Of a DNA stretch of 20,789 nt, positions 7,802 to 13,975 are shown in pieces. Under the pieces are notes generated by a model. It was not told the DNA's origin. It made no database searches and saw nothing but the letters and a program-made list of their open reading frames with translations. Numbering within the stretch: position 1 is the first letter of the stretch; each line of letters opens with the position of its first letter. The translations under genes and the position numbers were made by a program. This DNA comes from an archaeon (GTDB lineage: Archaea > Iainarchaeota > Iainarchaeia > Iainarchaeales > CSSED10-239), in assembly GCA_029557995.1 (NCBI GenBank), contig JAKQHQ010000019.1, positions 1-20,789 on the forward strand, written 5' to 3'.

Positions 7802-8347
7802 TCATGGCCAGGTAAGGTTATAGTCAACGATTGTCTGACTTGGAGAATAGAGGTTATCCTCCACTGTTATACTGCAGGAGCTAGGAATTACATTGCCATC
7901 TGGATCGGTGTAGCCAAGAGAGAATATTGCAGAAACCTTCTTTTCAATGTACAGGGTCTTAGTTAGATTACTTACGGTCATCGTTGAATTTTTTGCACTA
8001 CAGTTTATATCTATATTCCCAGAAAATATATCATCCCCAGACAAACTATAGGTTTGTGTGCCATAGCTACAAGAAGCGCCAGGCACCGCATTCTTGAAGT
8101 ACATTTCTAGGTTTCCAAGGTAGTCGCCTATTTTTTCACGATAGCTGTCGACGTCTGATATTTCACAGTCCTCAAAGCTCTTGTCAGCCAAGGCATCAGC
8201 AATAGCAAAATCAGTTAGCAATGCAAAATTATCTGTCTGCGCGACTAGGTTTGGGGTTACTATATTGTTACGCTCTGTTGCAACAGGGAACAACAGCACA
8301 AGCATTATTAGCATGAAAAATAATTCAAACAATCCTTTTTGCTCCAT
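7802..8347 (-). CDS. Prepilin-like secreted or surface protein (cassette gene 4)
   Basis: The 181 residues begin MEQKG and run into a hydrophobic helix, LFELFFMLIMLVLLFPVA (6-23). This is the layout of an archaeal class III (prepilin) signal, with Lys-Gly at the cleavage position. The rest is a Cys-containing, Ser/Thr/Asn-rich outer domain with likely N-glycosylation sequons such as NST, NLT. No family was recognised. I use ATG 8347 rather than the 21-codon-longer start at 8410, because this puts Lys-Gly and the helix at the N-terminus as in its three neighbours. GTGAG lies 4 nt before this ATG. It overlaps the preceding gene by 23 nt and ends 2 nt from the convergent abce1. Secretion by prepilin peptidase is inferred. 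Confidence 0.65.
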   Translation of the reverse strand: MEQKGLFELFFMLIMLVLLFPVATERNNIVTPNLVAQTDNFALLTDFAIADALADKSFEDCEISDVDSYREKIGDYLGNLEMYFKNAVPGASCSYGTQTYSLSGDDIFSGNIDINCSAKNSTMTVSNLTKTLYIEKKVSAIFSLGYTDPDGNVIPSSCSITVEDNLYSPSQTIVDYNLTWP

Positions 8348-8621
8348 AATTCTCACAATAGATTTTTTTCGAGATGGTGGCTTGCTCAGTATCGCCACTG
8401 TCTGGGTCATAAAAAATATTCACACTGCACCAATAGGTGTCTTGGGTTGGTAAGGTGGATTGATCGGCTTTCAAAAATTTGTATATGGTTCTTTCATAGA
8501 CGCTACTGCCTTCCTTAAAGCTAGCACCCTTGTAGACAGAAACATAAATGCTAAAGAACGCAAGAACCAAAACACAAAATGTAATAGCAAGAAGAGAAAA
8601 TATAAAACCTTTGTCTTTCAT
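8325..8621 (-). CDS. Small prepilin-like protein (cassette gene 3)
   Basis: This 98-residue protein starts MKDKG, followed by a hydrophobic segment FIFSLLAITFCVLVLAFFSIYV (6-27). The short charged N-terminus, Lys-Gly and hydrophobic helix match a class III signal peptide. The acidic residue usual near position +5 of mature pilins is absent, as in some minor pilins. The short outer domain has two Cys (WCSVN, IYCEN). Its ATG overlaps the stop of the preceding gene by one base (TAATG), suggesting translational coupling. The family is not recognised. Confidence 0.65.
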   Translation of the reverse strand: MKDKGFIFSLLAITFCVLVLAFFSIYVSVYKGASFKEGSSVYERTIYKFLKADQSTLPTQDTYWCSVNIFYDPDSGDTEQATISKKIYCENYGAKRIV

Positions 8622-9115
8622 TAGTTATCCCTCCAAATCTTTAGAGTAACAGATGCAGTGCCTATTGGACAGGTGCTTTTTCTGATGCAAGACAAATATT
8701 GCTGTTTAGTCAAATTACCTTGACATGTTGTAATATCAAAGGTAATAGCAAATACCTCGCTATTAGCTGGCGGGGATGCAATACAACCAAGCACCGGTAG
8801 ATTAGAAACAAAACATTTGTAATTAGATGGTATTGCAAGCCCTTCTTTGGTGATGACTTTATTTGTATTTATTGTGCCTGGTATGAAAAAGCTGTTATTA
8901 TTGTCTATAACAAAACAACCATTCTCTGAATTATTCATCAGGTAATTATAAGAAAGCTCGCCTACCCTGTTTAGCATTTCTAAGTTCTTTCTAGAGTTGG
9001 AACTATAGATGTCTGTCTCTGAAACCTTGAATATCAGGGAAAATGCTAAAACCATTAAGGTTATAGCAAATAATACATCTAATACTATCATCTGCCCTTT
9101 CTTGTTTAATTTCAT
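8621..9115 (-). CDS. Prepilin-like protein (cassette gene 2)
   Basis: From ATG 9115 the protein has 164 residues: MKLNKKGQ, then hydrophobic MIVLDVLFAITLMVLAFSLIF (9-29). KKG followed by Q is the classic archaeal prepilin cleavage context. An Asp (LDV) sits near where mature pilins carry Glu5. The outer part has seven Cys and several Asn-rich sequons. A GTG at 9124 would add three residues. ATG 9115 is preferred because it overlaps the upstream TAA by one base (TAATG), the same junction as between genes 2 and 3. No sequence family beyond the N-terminal class was recognised. Confidence 0.7.
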   Translation of the reverse strand: MKLNKKGQMIVLDVLFAITLMVLAFSLIFKVSETDIYSSNSRKNLEMLNRVGELSYNYLMNNSENGCFVIDNNNSFFIPGTINTNKVITKEGLAIPSNYKCFVSNLPVLGCIASPPANSEVFAITFDITTCQGNLTKQQYLSCIRKSTCPIGTASVTLKIWRDN

Positions 9116-9564
9116 TATACGCACTCTATTTTCCTAGTTACAAGGTTTATGCTACAACTTATCTTCTGCCCACAGTTTAATGTGCTTGGCAAGGGAGAAT
9201 ATATATTGGATAATGAGCATACCCTATGTAGATAACCCACATTCCAGTCGCCCTCTACCATAACAAAAATATTTTGGTCTGAAACCGTTATCTTGCAAGG
9301 CACTCTTTGGCTTGCTAAAAGTATGCTTGGTATTGTATAGGTGGAATTGTAAGTTGTTATATTGTTAGAATCAAAATATATGTTTTTCTGTAGTTGTAGG
9401 AATTCGCTTAAGGATAACGCTACATTCTCTTCCTGCTCTTTAATCTTGCTTAATTGCAAGCTGTAGACCGTTTGGTCAGCCAAGTTATTGTAAACATAGA
9501 TAAAAGATATAAGGAACAGTATGACTATCGTGGCTTCTAAGGATACTTGACCTTTCTTTGGCAT
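9115..9564 (-). CDS. Class III signal-peptide (type IV pilin-like) protein, first gene of the cassette
   Basis: The 149-residue product opens MPKKGQVSLEATIVILFLIS. KKG before QVSLE is very close to the QxSxE motif of archaeal type IV prepilins processed by EppA/PibD-type peptidases; mature Glu5 is present. A single hydrophobic helix (about 11-24) is followed by a Ser/Thr/Asn-rich outer domain with four Cys and NIT/NST sequons. A Shine-Dalgarno-like AGAGGTT lies just before ATG 9564. It is the first gene of four on the minus strand, all with Lys-Gly plus an N-terminal helix. No assembly ATPase, platform protein or prepilin peptidase lies in the window, so which pilus or surface fibre it joins is unknown. 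Confidence 0.78.
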   Translation of the reverse strand: MPKKGQVSLEATIVILFLISFIYVYNNLADQTVYSLQLSKIKEQEENVALSLSEFLQLQKNIYFDSNNITTYNSTYTIPSILLASQRVPCKITVSDQNIFVMVEGDWNVGYLHRVCSLSNIYSPLPSTLNCGQKISCSINLVTRKIECV

Positions 9565-9583
9565 ATCAACCTCTCTCCCTATT

Positions 9584-9590
9584 AAAAAAA
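9584..9590 (-). terminator. U7 tract after the aEF1B gene
   Basis: Read on the minus strand, seven T lie 28-34 nt past the aEF1B stop, in the 53-nt gap before the prepilin cassette. An AT-rich element, ATTTAAAAA, at about 9602-9610 precedes it and could be the cassette's TATA box. The site is consistent with an archaeal U-tract terminator. Confidence 0.35.
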
Positions 9591-9617
9591 CATAAGAAAC
9601 AGTTTTTAAATGTGCCT

Positions 9618-9887
9618 TTACACCAAGGTTGTGGAGATTGCCTCAATTTCACTTACGCCTGGACATGATTTTAGAAACTCTTCAAGCTTGTCTAAAAGCC
9701 CATCAGTCCTGTCCGAAAAAACATAAGAAACATTAATTACACTAAGCCCAAAACCTATTGGCTCCAGATCGATTGTGTTCAACCTAAACTCTGGTCCTGG
9801 AGTCCTTAAACTTAATTGTTGCTTGATGCCTTCTATGTCATCAATGTCTTCTGGAAAAAGCCTGTAAACTGTTAGTATTTGCCCCAA
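9618..9887 (-). CDS. ef1b: Translation elongation factor aEF1B (EF-1 beta)
   Basis: aEF1B is the nucleotide-exchange factor that reloads EF-1A with GTP. The TTG-initiated form has 89 residues, the family's usual size. It shows VYRLFPED (7-14), LEPIGFGL (41-48), and the DKLEEFLKSCPGVSEIE C-terminal region (66-82), matching archaeal EF-1 beta. Start choice: a GTG at 9920 would give 100 residues and overlap the upstream zinc-ribbon gene by 20 nt. TTG 9887 gives the family-like start MGQILTVY and has GGTGAG exactly 3 nt before it. It lies 13 nt after the zinc-ribbon stop, so the two form an operon. Confidence 0.88.
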   Translation of the reverse strand: MGQILTVYRLFPEDIDDIEGIKQQLSLRTPGPEFRLNTIDLEPIGFGLSVINVSYVFSDRTDGLLDKLEEFLKSCPGVSEIEAISTTLV

Positions 9888-9890
9888 ACT

Positions 9891-9896
9891 CTCACC
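9891..9896 (-). promoter_or_regulatory. GGTGAG ribosome-binding site for aEF1B (decides a TTG start)
   Basis: GGTGAG on the minus strand pairs with the UCACC part of the 16S rRNA 3' end. That part sits 3' of the GGAGG core, so a 3-nt gap to the start corresponds to normal Shine-Dalgarno geometry. The same motif and spacing occur before psmB. Confidence 0.5.
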
Positions 9897-9900
9897 ATCC

Positions 9901-10056
9901 TTATGGTCCAACAAACCCACATTCCTTGCATTTATAGGGTTTTGATGTTGCCTTGCATCTATTGCACCTGTTGATTTTGGTTTTCCCGCAGGATGGACAT
10001 TTGAACTGCGTGTAGTTTGCAGTAACCTCTTTATTGCAACTTGTACATTTCTCCAT
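9901..10056 (-). CDS. Small zinc-ribbon protein (51 aa) encoded next to aEF1B
   Basis: This short ORF (ATG 10054-10056 on the minus strand, TAA at 9901-9903) encodes 51 residues with four CxxC pairs: CTSC (4-7), CPSC (20-23), CNRC (31-34) and CKEC (43-46), ending GFVGP. It matches the small archaeal zinc-finger proteins (HVO_2753-like, formerly DUF1610) often found directly upstream of the aEF1B gene. Two zinc ions are expected to be bound. A strong Shine-Dalgarno AAGGAGTG (10064-10071) lies 7 nt before the ATG. A TATA element is at about 10090. Its molecular role is not established. Confidence 0.9.
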   Translation of the reverse strand: MEKCTSCNKEVTANYTQFKCPSCGKTKINRCNRCKATSKPYKCKECGFVGP

Positions 10057-10063
10057 AGTTTAA

Positions 10064-10071
10064 CACTCCTT
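10064..10071 (-). promoter_or_regulatory. Shine-Dalgarno sequence of the zinc-ribbon gene
   Basis: AAGGAGTG on the minus strand, 7 nt before the ATG at 10056, is the most canonical ribosome-binding site in the window and fixes this start. Confidence 0.7.
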
Positions 10072-10089
10072 GTTTAAAAAACGATTTGA

Positions 10090-10099
10090 TTTATAAATT
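10090..10099 (-). promoter_or_regulatory. TATA element for the zinc-ribbon/aEF1B operon
   Basis: AATTTATAAA on the minus strand, about 35-43 nt upstream of the ATG. It leaves room for a short leader carrying the Shine-Dalgarno site. Confidence 0.5.
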
Positions 10100-10114
10100 G
10101 CCTGTAGCTAATAG

Positions 10115-10121
10115 ATATATA
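10115..10121 (+). promoter_or_regulatory. TATA element for tRNA-Arg
   Basis: ATATATA lies 22-28 nt before the first base of the tRNA, the archaeal -26 spacing for a transcript beginning near the mature 5' end. A second AT-rich stretch (10131-10141) is too close to the tRNA to serve as its TATA box. Confidence 0.4.
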
Positions 10122-10142
10122 GGGAAGAATATTTTTATAAAT

Positions 10143-10216
10143 GGGTTTGTAGCATAGCCAGGATAGTGCGGTTGGCTTCGGACCAGCTGACGGGGGTTCA
10201 AATCCTCCCAAACCCG
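10143..10216 (+). tRNA. trnR-UCG: tRNA-Arg (anticodon UCG)
   Basis: The 74-nt sequence folds as a complete tRNA without intron. Acceptor stem GGGTTTG (10143-10149) pairs perfectly with CAAACCC (10209-10215). The D-arm spans 10152-10169 with GG in the loop. The anticodon stem GTTGG/CCAGC flanks loop CTTCGGA, placing anticodon TCG at 10178-10180. The T-arm is GGGGG-TTCAAAT-CCTCC. Discriminator base is G (10216). CCA is not encoded, so the CCA-adding enzyme, whose gene ends 13 nt downstream on the other strand, is required. The short variable loop excludes tRNA-Ser or tRNA-Leu. Confidence 0.95.
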
Positions 10217-10229
10217 CTTGTTAAAGGAA

Positions 10230-11594
10230 CTACAAGAATGTCTCGCGAGGGTAGAAAAAATCCGTGAAATATGCAAGGACTTTTGTGTTCTTTGTGTAAA
10301 GCTTAATGATTTCTTGTTCAGCAAACACTGATGACTTTATGTCAAAGTTGCTTTGCGAGAAATCAATCACAAACTCCTTGATGTCTGTGAATTTCCTTGC
10401 CTTTATGCAGTACCATCTGTCGTCCTGGATATAGGGCCCATAGATTGCCTTTGAGCTGTCTATGAATTTCTGGGAGTTGGGCATGTCGCTTACAAAGGGT
10501 CCTATTACTTTTTCAAGCTTTGGCTGGGCAAGCGCATCAGTCATGAGAAAAATATATGCAAAATCTTCCCTTTCCTCGTAATATATCCCTAACTTCAAGA
10601 CAGAAAACTTCTGCGACTCTAGGGCGTTAACCAACCTTGCTGAGAACTTTCTTAGCTTTGACCACACAATGTCTTTTAGCATATCCTTGACCTCAAACTC
10701 AATAGCAACTATTGGAGTATTATTTACCCATGTAACAAGCTGGTGATAGCCCTGCTCTTTTGGGGCCTTTGAAAAGAAATCTGTTGTAGGGTTAAAGAGA
10801 AAAGCCCTTGAGGCAGCTATGAACCTAGAAAGCTGGGTTAGTGAGACAGCACTAGCAGCATTTCTTTTCTTGTCAACAGGATCAATCACAACAAGCGCAT
10901 CCTCAAACTGAGCTAATGCATCAATGTCTTGCTGGTCTAGGACAATCCTGACAGGCGTTTGCCAGTTACCTACCTTTTCAAGGGTTTTGAGGAAATCTCC
11001 ATAGTAAAGAATCAAAAGCTCGCAGAGGTAACCAGAAAAACCTTGGTATTGTGGGTCTGCGCCATAGGCACCTATGTATTTCAGGAAATATTTAAGAAGG
11101 CGCACCTCGTCTTTTTGGCTTTCCTTTAGGTTTCTCAATAGGAACTCCAAATGAAAGGGCGTCCTGTCAACAGAGGATATAAGGTTGTCAGTGGAGTCAA
11201 CTTTATAAGCTGGAACAAGGTCTATCTTATAGCCGTTAATCACTCCTCTGACATAGGGATGCTCGGAATAAACCTTCTCAGAGAAATAACCCTTGAAAAA
11301 CTTTTCACCAAGCTCCAAGGCACATCTTGTAAAGTCCTCTTTTTTCAAATCTTTTGGGTAAAGAACGAAAATATCAAAGTCCTTTGTCTCTTTCAGGCTT
11401 GTGCCTCTTGCGTTTGAGCCAACAAGCACCGCGTCAATGTGCGGGCCTGATAACTCCTTTACCTTTTTTAATAAACCTGAAACAAACTCCTTTTCTTTCT
11501 GCACCTGCGCATCAGTTGGCTTGATTACTGTTAGTAGCTTCTTTCTTGTTTCCTTGTATTCATCAAGCCTTGTCTTATCAATTCCAACATACAT
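10230..11594 (-). CDS. cca: Archaeal (class I) CCA-adding enzyme, tRNA nucleotidyltransferase
   Basis: This enzyme builds or repairs the CCA 3' end of tRNAs without a nucleic-acid template. The 454 residues fit archaeal class I CCA enzymes. The nucleotidyltransferase motif is GSNARGTSLKETKDFDIFV (59-77), with catalytic carboxylates Asp72 and Asp74. The third is Asp125 in YKIDLVPAY. The class I PAP-like central region follows (FLLRNLKESQKDEVRLLK). The gene is tail-to-tail with a tRNA that lacks encoded CCA. ATG 11594 is preceded by AGAGAGG as a ribosome-binding site, 7 nt away, with a TATA element at about 11630. It shares its 151-bp upstream region with divergent dph2. Confidence 0.95.
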   Translation of the reverse strand: MYVGIDKTRLDEYKETRKKLLTVIKPTDAQVQKEKEFVSGLLKKVKELSGPHIDAVLVGSNARGTSLKETKDFDIFVLYPKDLKKEDFTRCALELGEKFFKGYFSEKVYSEHPYVRGVINGYKIDLVPAYKVDSTDNLISSVDRTPFHLEFLLRNLKESQKDEVRLLKYFLKYIGAYGADPQYQGFSGYLCELLILYYGDFLKTLEKVGNWQTPVRIVLDQQDIDALAQFEDALVVIDPVDKKRNAASAVSLTQLSRFIAASRAFLFNPTTDFFSKAPKEQGYHQLVTWVNNTPIVAIEFEVKDMLKDIVWSKLRKFSARLVNALESQKFSVLKLGIYYEEREDFAYIFLMTDALAQPKLEKVIGPFVSDMPNSQKFIDSSKAIYGPYIQDDRWYCIKARKFTDIKEFVIDFSQSNFDIKSSVFAEQEIIKLYTKNTKVLAYFTDFFYPRETFL

Positions 11595-11628
11595 AGTTAT
11601 GCCTCTCTTTAAAATAAAAATAGGGGTG

Positions 11629-11636
11629 TATATAAA
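11629..11636 (-). promoter_or_regulatory. TATA element for cca
   Basis: TTTATATA on the minus strand, 35-42 nt upstream of ATG 11594. It is the same octamer seen twice before hel308. Confidence 0.5.
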
Positions 11637-11655
11637 TTGACAACAAAGTTATTAT

Positions 11656-11674
11656 AAATCTAATCAATAGATTT
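11656..11674. repeat. 19-nt palindrome between cca and dph2
   Basis: AAATCTA, 5-nt spacer ATCAA, TAGATTT: a perfect 7-bp inverted repeat between the two TATA elements of the divergent promoters. A related inverted repeat (AATCTA/TAGATT) overlaps the expected hel308 start site at 17429-17449. It could be an operator or a chance AT-rich palindrome. Confidence 0.45.
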
Positions 11675-11698
11675 GTTTTTTAACCATTCTGGAATGTG

Positions 11699-11707
11699 AT
11701 ATATTTA
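11699..11707 (+). promoter_or_regulatory. TATA element for dph2
   Basis: ATATATTTA about 40 nt before ATG 11746 predicts a start site near 11727 and a leader of about 20 nt. Confidence 0.45.
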
Positions 11708-11745
11708 TGCAGTTAAAGGCAAAGAAAAAGGGGTAGTGGGTAAAT

Positions 11746-12738
11746 ATGCAATTGTCTCTTAAGGAAACATTTGTCAGAGAAATTGAAAGCATTAGAAAAG
11801 AGCTTACTGAAAAGGACAGCCCGTTAGGTATAGAACTTCCTGAAGGGCTTAAACAGTTTTCAACCTTGGTAGTTGAATTGCTCAAGGACTACGAACCTGT
11901 GCTTTTTGTTGACCCTTGCTATGGCGCCTGCGATGTCAAGGCTAACAGGGCTAAAGAGCTTGGATGCAAGACATTACTGCATTTCGGGCACAAGGAAATG
12001 AAAGGCGCAAGAAAGACAAGCATAAAGACATTGTTCATACCTCTAGAATACATCCTAGAAAATGAGCAATTTGAGTTTATAGTAAGTGAAATTAAAAGGC
12101 TTGGGTTAAAGAAGATAAACCTTGTAACAACCGCCCAATATCTTTCTAGCATTGAGAGAATTAAGAGATTGCTTGAAAGAGATGGTATAGAGGTGCTAGC
12201 TTCAAGAAAGACAAAAAGATTACAGGAGCATCAGGTGCTTGGCTGTGACGCGTCAAACATCACAGACAAGAGCTCTCCAATAGTGTTTATAGGGGATGGC
12301 TATTTCCACGCAGACAACATAAGCTATAGTCATAAACGCCAAGACATCTATGTAATAAACCCGCTTGCAAGGGCTACTGAGAAAAGAAGCTTAAATGAAT
12401 TGTTTTTAAGGCAAAGGTATGCTGCCATAGCTAAAGCAATGGAGTGTAAGAGCTTCGGGATACTTGTGAGCACAAAGACAGGACAGAACAGGATAAGGCT
12501 TGCTAGAAGTATAAAACATAAACTTGAAGGCGTAGGGAAGACAGCCTACATATTTGCTAGCGACTATATAAATGAGAATTACCTTCTTGGCGTGGCTGTT
12601 GAGTGCTATATCAATACAGCCTGCCCAAGGATTGCTTACGAGGACTTTACAAGCTTCAAAAAACCAATATTAAGTGCAACAGAGGTCGAACAGCTTATTG
12701 ATATAAAAAAGAAGATAAAGATTGACCAGATTAGATAA
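11746..12738 (+). CDS. dph2: Dph2, 2-(3-amino-3-carboxypropyl)histidine synthase (diphthamide, step 1)
   Basis: Archaeal Dph2 is a non-classical radical-SAM enzyme. It uses a 4Fe-4S cluster to transfer the aminocarboxypropyl group of S-adenosylmethionine to a histidine of elongation factor 2. The 330 residues show the three cluster cysteines in their expected thirds: Cys62 in YGACDV, Cys167 in LGCDAS and Cys293 in NTACPRIAYED. An extra Cys58 in DPCYG is also present. Domain spacing (about 105 and 126 residues) fits the family. The gene stands alone on the plus strand, ending 13 nt from the convergent membrane-protein gene. Later diphthamide genes (dph5, dph6) are not in the window. Confidence 0.93.
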   Translation: MQLSLKETFVREIESIRKELTEKDSPLGIELPEGLKQFSTLVVELLKDYEPVLFVDPCYGACDVKANRAKELGCKTLLHFGHKEMKGARKTSIKTLFIPLEYILENEQFEFIVSEIKRLGLKKINLVTTAQYLSSIERIKRLLERDGIEVLASRKTKRLQEHQVLGCDASNITDKSSPIVFIGDGYFHADNISYSHKRQDIYVINPLARATEKRSLNELFLRQRYAAIAKAMECKSFGILVSTKTGQNRIRLARSIKHKLEGVGKTAYIFASDYINENYLLGVAVECYINTACPRIAYEDFTSFKKPILSATEVEQLIDIKKKIKIDQIR

Positions 12739-12741
12739 GAG

Positions 12742-12748
12742 AAAAAAA
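12742..12748 (-). terminator. U7 terminator after the membrane-protein gene
   Basis: Read on the minus strand, U7 begins 3 nt after the stop at 12752, in the 13-nt gap before the dph2 stop. It probably ends the aCPSF1/kinase/membrane-protein transcript. Confidence 0.4.
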
Positions 12749-12751
12749 CAA

Positions 12752-13507
12752 TTATGGCGCAAGATTGGAATCGTGTGCACTTAGGTTGTTGATATCTGAA
12801 AGAATGCTGTCGCCAAGCTCTTTTTTAACTTTCTCTACGGTTTGTATAACTTCCTCAAGGTCTGGATATTTGGATTTGAGGACAATGTAAGTTGATATCA
12901 TACTGTCCTTTGCGGTTCTTGGCTTGATGTCAATTATGTTTTTTATTGGGTCGCAATAGACAGCTGGCTCCTTTAGGTTGTTGCTTGGATAGGCAATAAC
13001 TATCTTGGAGCTTTCTGACTCTTGAAGGGCTATGCATTCATCCCTTGCTAACAAGTCGTTAGTATAGACATCACCCCTGTTCGTTACGCAGTTTATAATG
13101 TTACCTCTGGAATCAACTGTGTTTATTTGCGTAGTTGTGGCTTTGCCTTTATAGACAAGTATGGTATTATACAAGACAATCATATCTGTTATATAGCTAG
13201 TGTAGTTAGTGTCGCCATCAGCTATGTTAATCACAACAAGAATGGATTCTGGCTCAAGGCACTTCCCTATTGCATCCCTTACAGCAAACTCCCTTGAGTA
13301 AAAGGTTATGCCTGACTCGTATTCCCTATATTCAAACCTACTGCTTTGGTAATAGCTGTAGCCAAGATAGGATATGTAAACCACAATAAGACTTATAAAC
13401 AAGGCAAGTACAAAAACAGTTGCCTTCCTATTTGCCTTTTTTATGTTTGCCTTTTTTTTAATTTCCCTTACGGTTTGTAGCTGTGCTGTAGCCAGTGCCT
13501 TTGCCAT
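12752..13507 (-). CDS. Membrane-anchored protein of unknown function
   Basis: I do not recognise this 251-residue protein. It has a basic N-terminus (about 14-28, KKKANIKKANRK) and one hydrophobic segment, VFVLALFISLIVVYISYLGY (31-50). A roughly 200-residue soluble domain with four Cys (GKCLEP, INCVTN, DECIAL, VYCDPI) follows. The positive-inside rule suggests that domain lies outside the cell; a charged helix (about 218-237) ends the protein. It is last in the aCPSF1-kinase run and overlaps the kinase gene by 50 nt. I see no alternative in-frame ATG, GTG or TTG near the overlap's end that would keep the helix. Topology and export are inferred. Confidence 0.7.
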   Translation of the reverse strand: MAKALATAQLQTVREIKKKANIKKANRKATVFVLALFISLIVVYISYLGYSYYQSSRFEYREYESGITFYSREFAVRDAIGKCLEPESILVVINIADGDTNYTSYITDMIVLYNTILVYKGKATTTQINTVDSRGNIINCVTNRGDVYTNDLLARDECIALQESESSKIVIAYPSNNLKEPAVYCDPIKNIIDIKPRTAKDSMISTYIVLKSKYPDLEEVIQTVEKVKKELGDSILSDINNLSAHDSNLAP

Positions 13508-13973
13508 ATATTACCACCAATATCTTGTTTAGCGTGTCTTCTAAATTCCCACCTGCATTTATTGTCTTATAAACAATGTCTTTATCTTGGAGCTTTTTTT
13601 CTATATATTTTATGTCCTGACAAAAAATATTTTCAAAAATTTTTTGCACAGGATAACCCCTTTGCTTCTGCCTTTTAGACAAGAGCTTTTTTGGAGCCCT
13701 CAAAACAAAAACATACTCAAACATTGAAAGGTTGTTTTTGGAGAGCTCGCACCAGAGATGCCCTTCGTAGATTGTCTTTGCCCTTCTCTTTTCTTTAATG
13801 CATTTGTTTAGCTTGCTAATACTAACTACATACTCCTTTCCCTCATATCTCCCAAGCTTGTTTTTGACTGAAAAATCCTTGTCGTTAACAACCCTGTAGC
13901 CTAATCTCTCACTAAGCACCCTTGAAACTTCTGTCTTTCCAGCACCAGGCACACCTGTAATCAATATATTCAT
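13458..13973 (-). CDS. AK6/Fap7-type adenylate kinase-like NTPase
   Basis: This is a small P-loop kinase of the AK6 (hCINAP/Fap7) family, which has adenylate kinase and ATPase activity. In yeast and archaea it acts in small-subunit ribosome maturation with uS11. The 171 residues have Walker A GVPGAGKT (7-14), the EGHLW segment (70-74) corresponding to the family's EGH, and a LID-like stretch RGYPVQKIFENIFCQ (105-119) resembling RGY...KIxENVxxE. The final GTGYSTATNRKGN is encoded by the overlap with the next gene and may be dispensable. It starts 2 nt after the aCPSF1 stop, so it is surely co-transcribed. Family confidence is good; a ribosome role is by homology. Confidence 0.85.
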   Translation of the reverse strand: MNILITGVPGAGKTEVSRVLSERLGYRVVNDKDFSVKNKLGRYEGKEYVVSISKLNKCIKEKRRAKTIYEGHLWCELSKNNLSMFEYVFVLRAPKKLLSKRQKQRGYPVQKIFENIFCQDIKYIEKKLQDKDIVYKTINAGGNLEDTLNKILVVIYGKGTGYSTATNRKGN

Positions 13974-13975
13974 AT

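Noticed and set aside
8348..8410. Longer start for prepilin-like gene 4 (21 extra residues)
   Set aside because: It would bury the Lys-Gly and hydrophobic helix in mid-protein and enlarge the overlap with gene 3; the three neighbours all carry the signal at the N-terminus.
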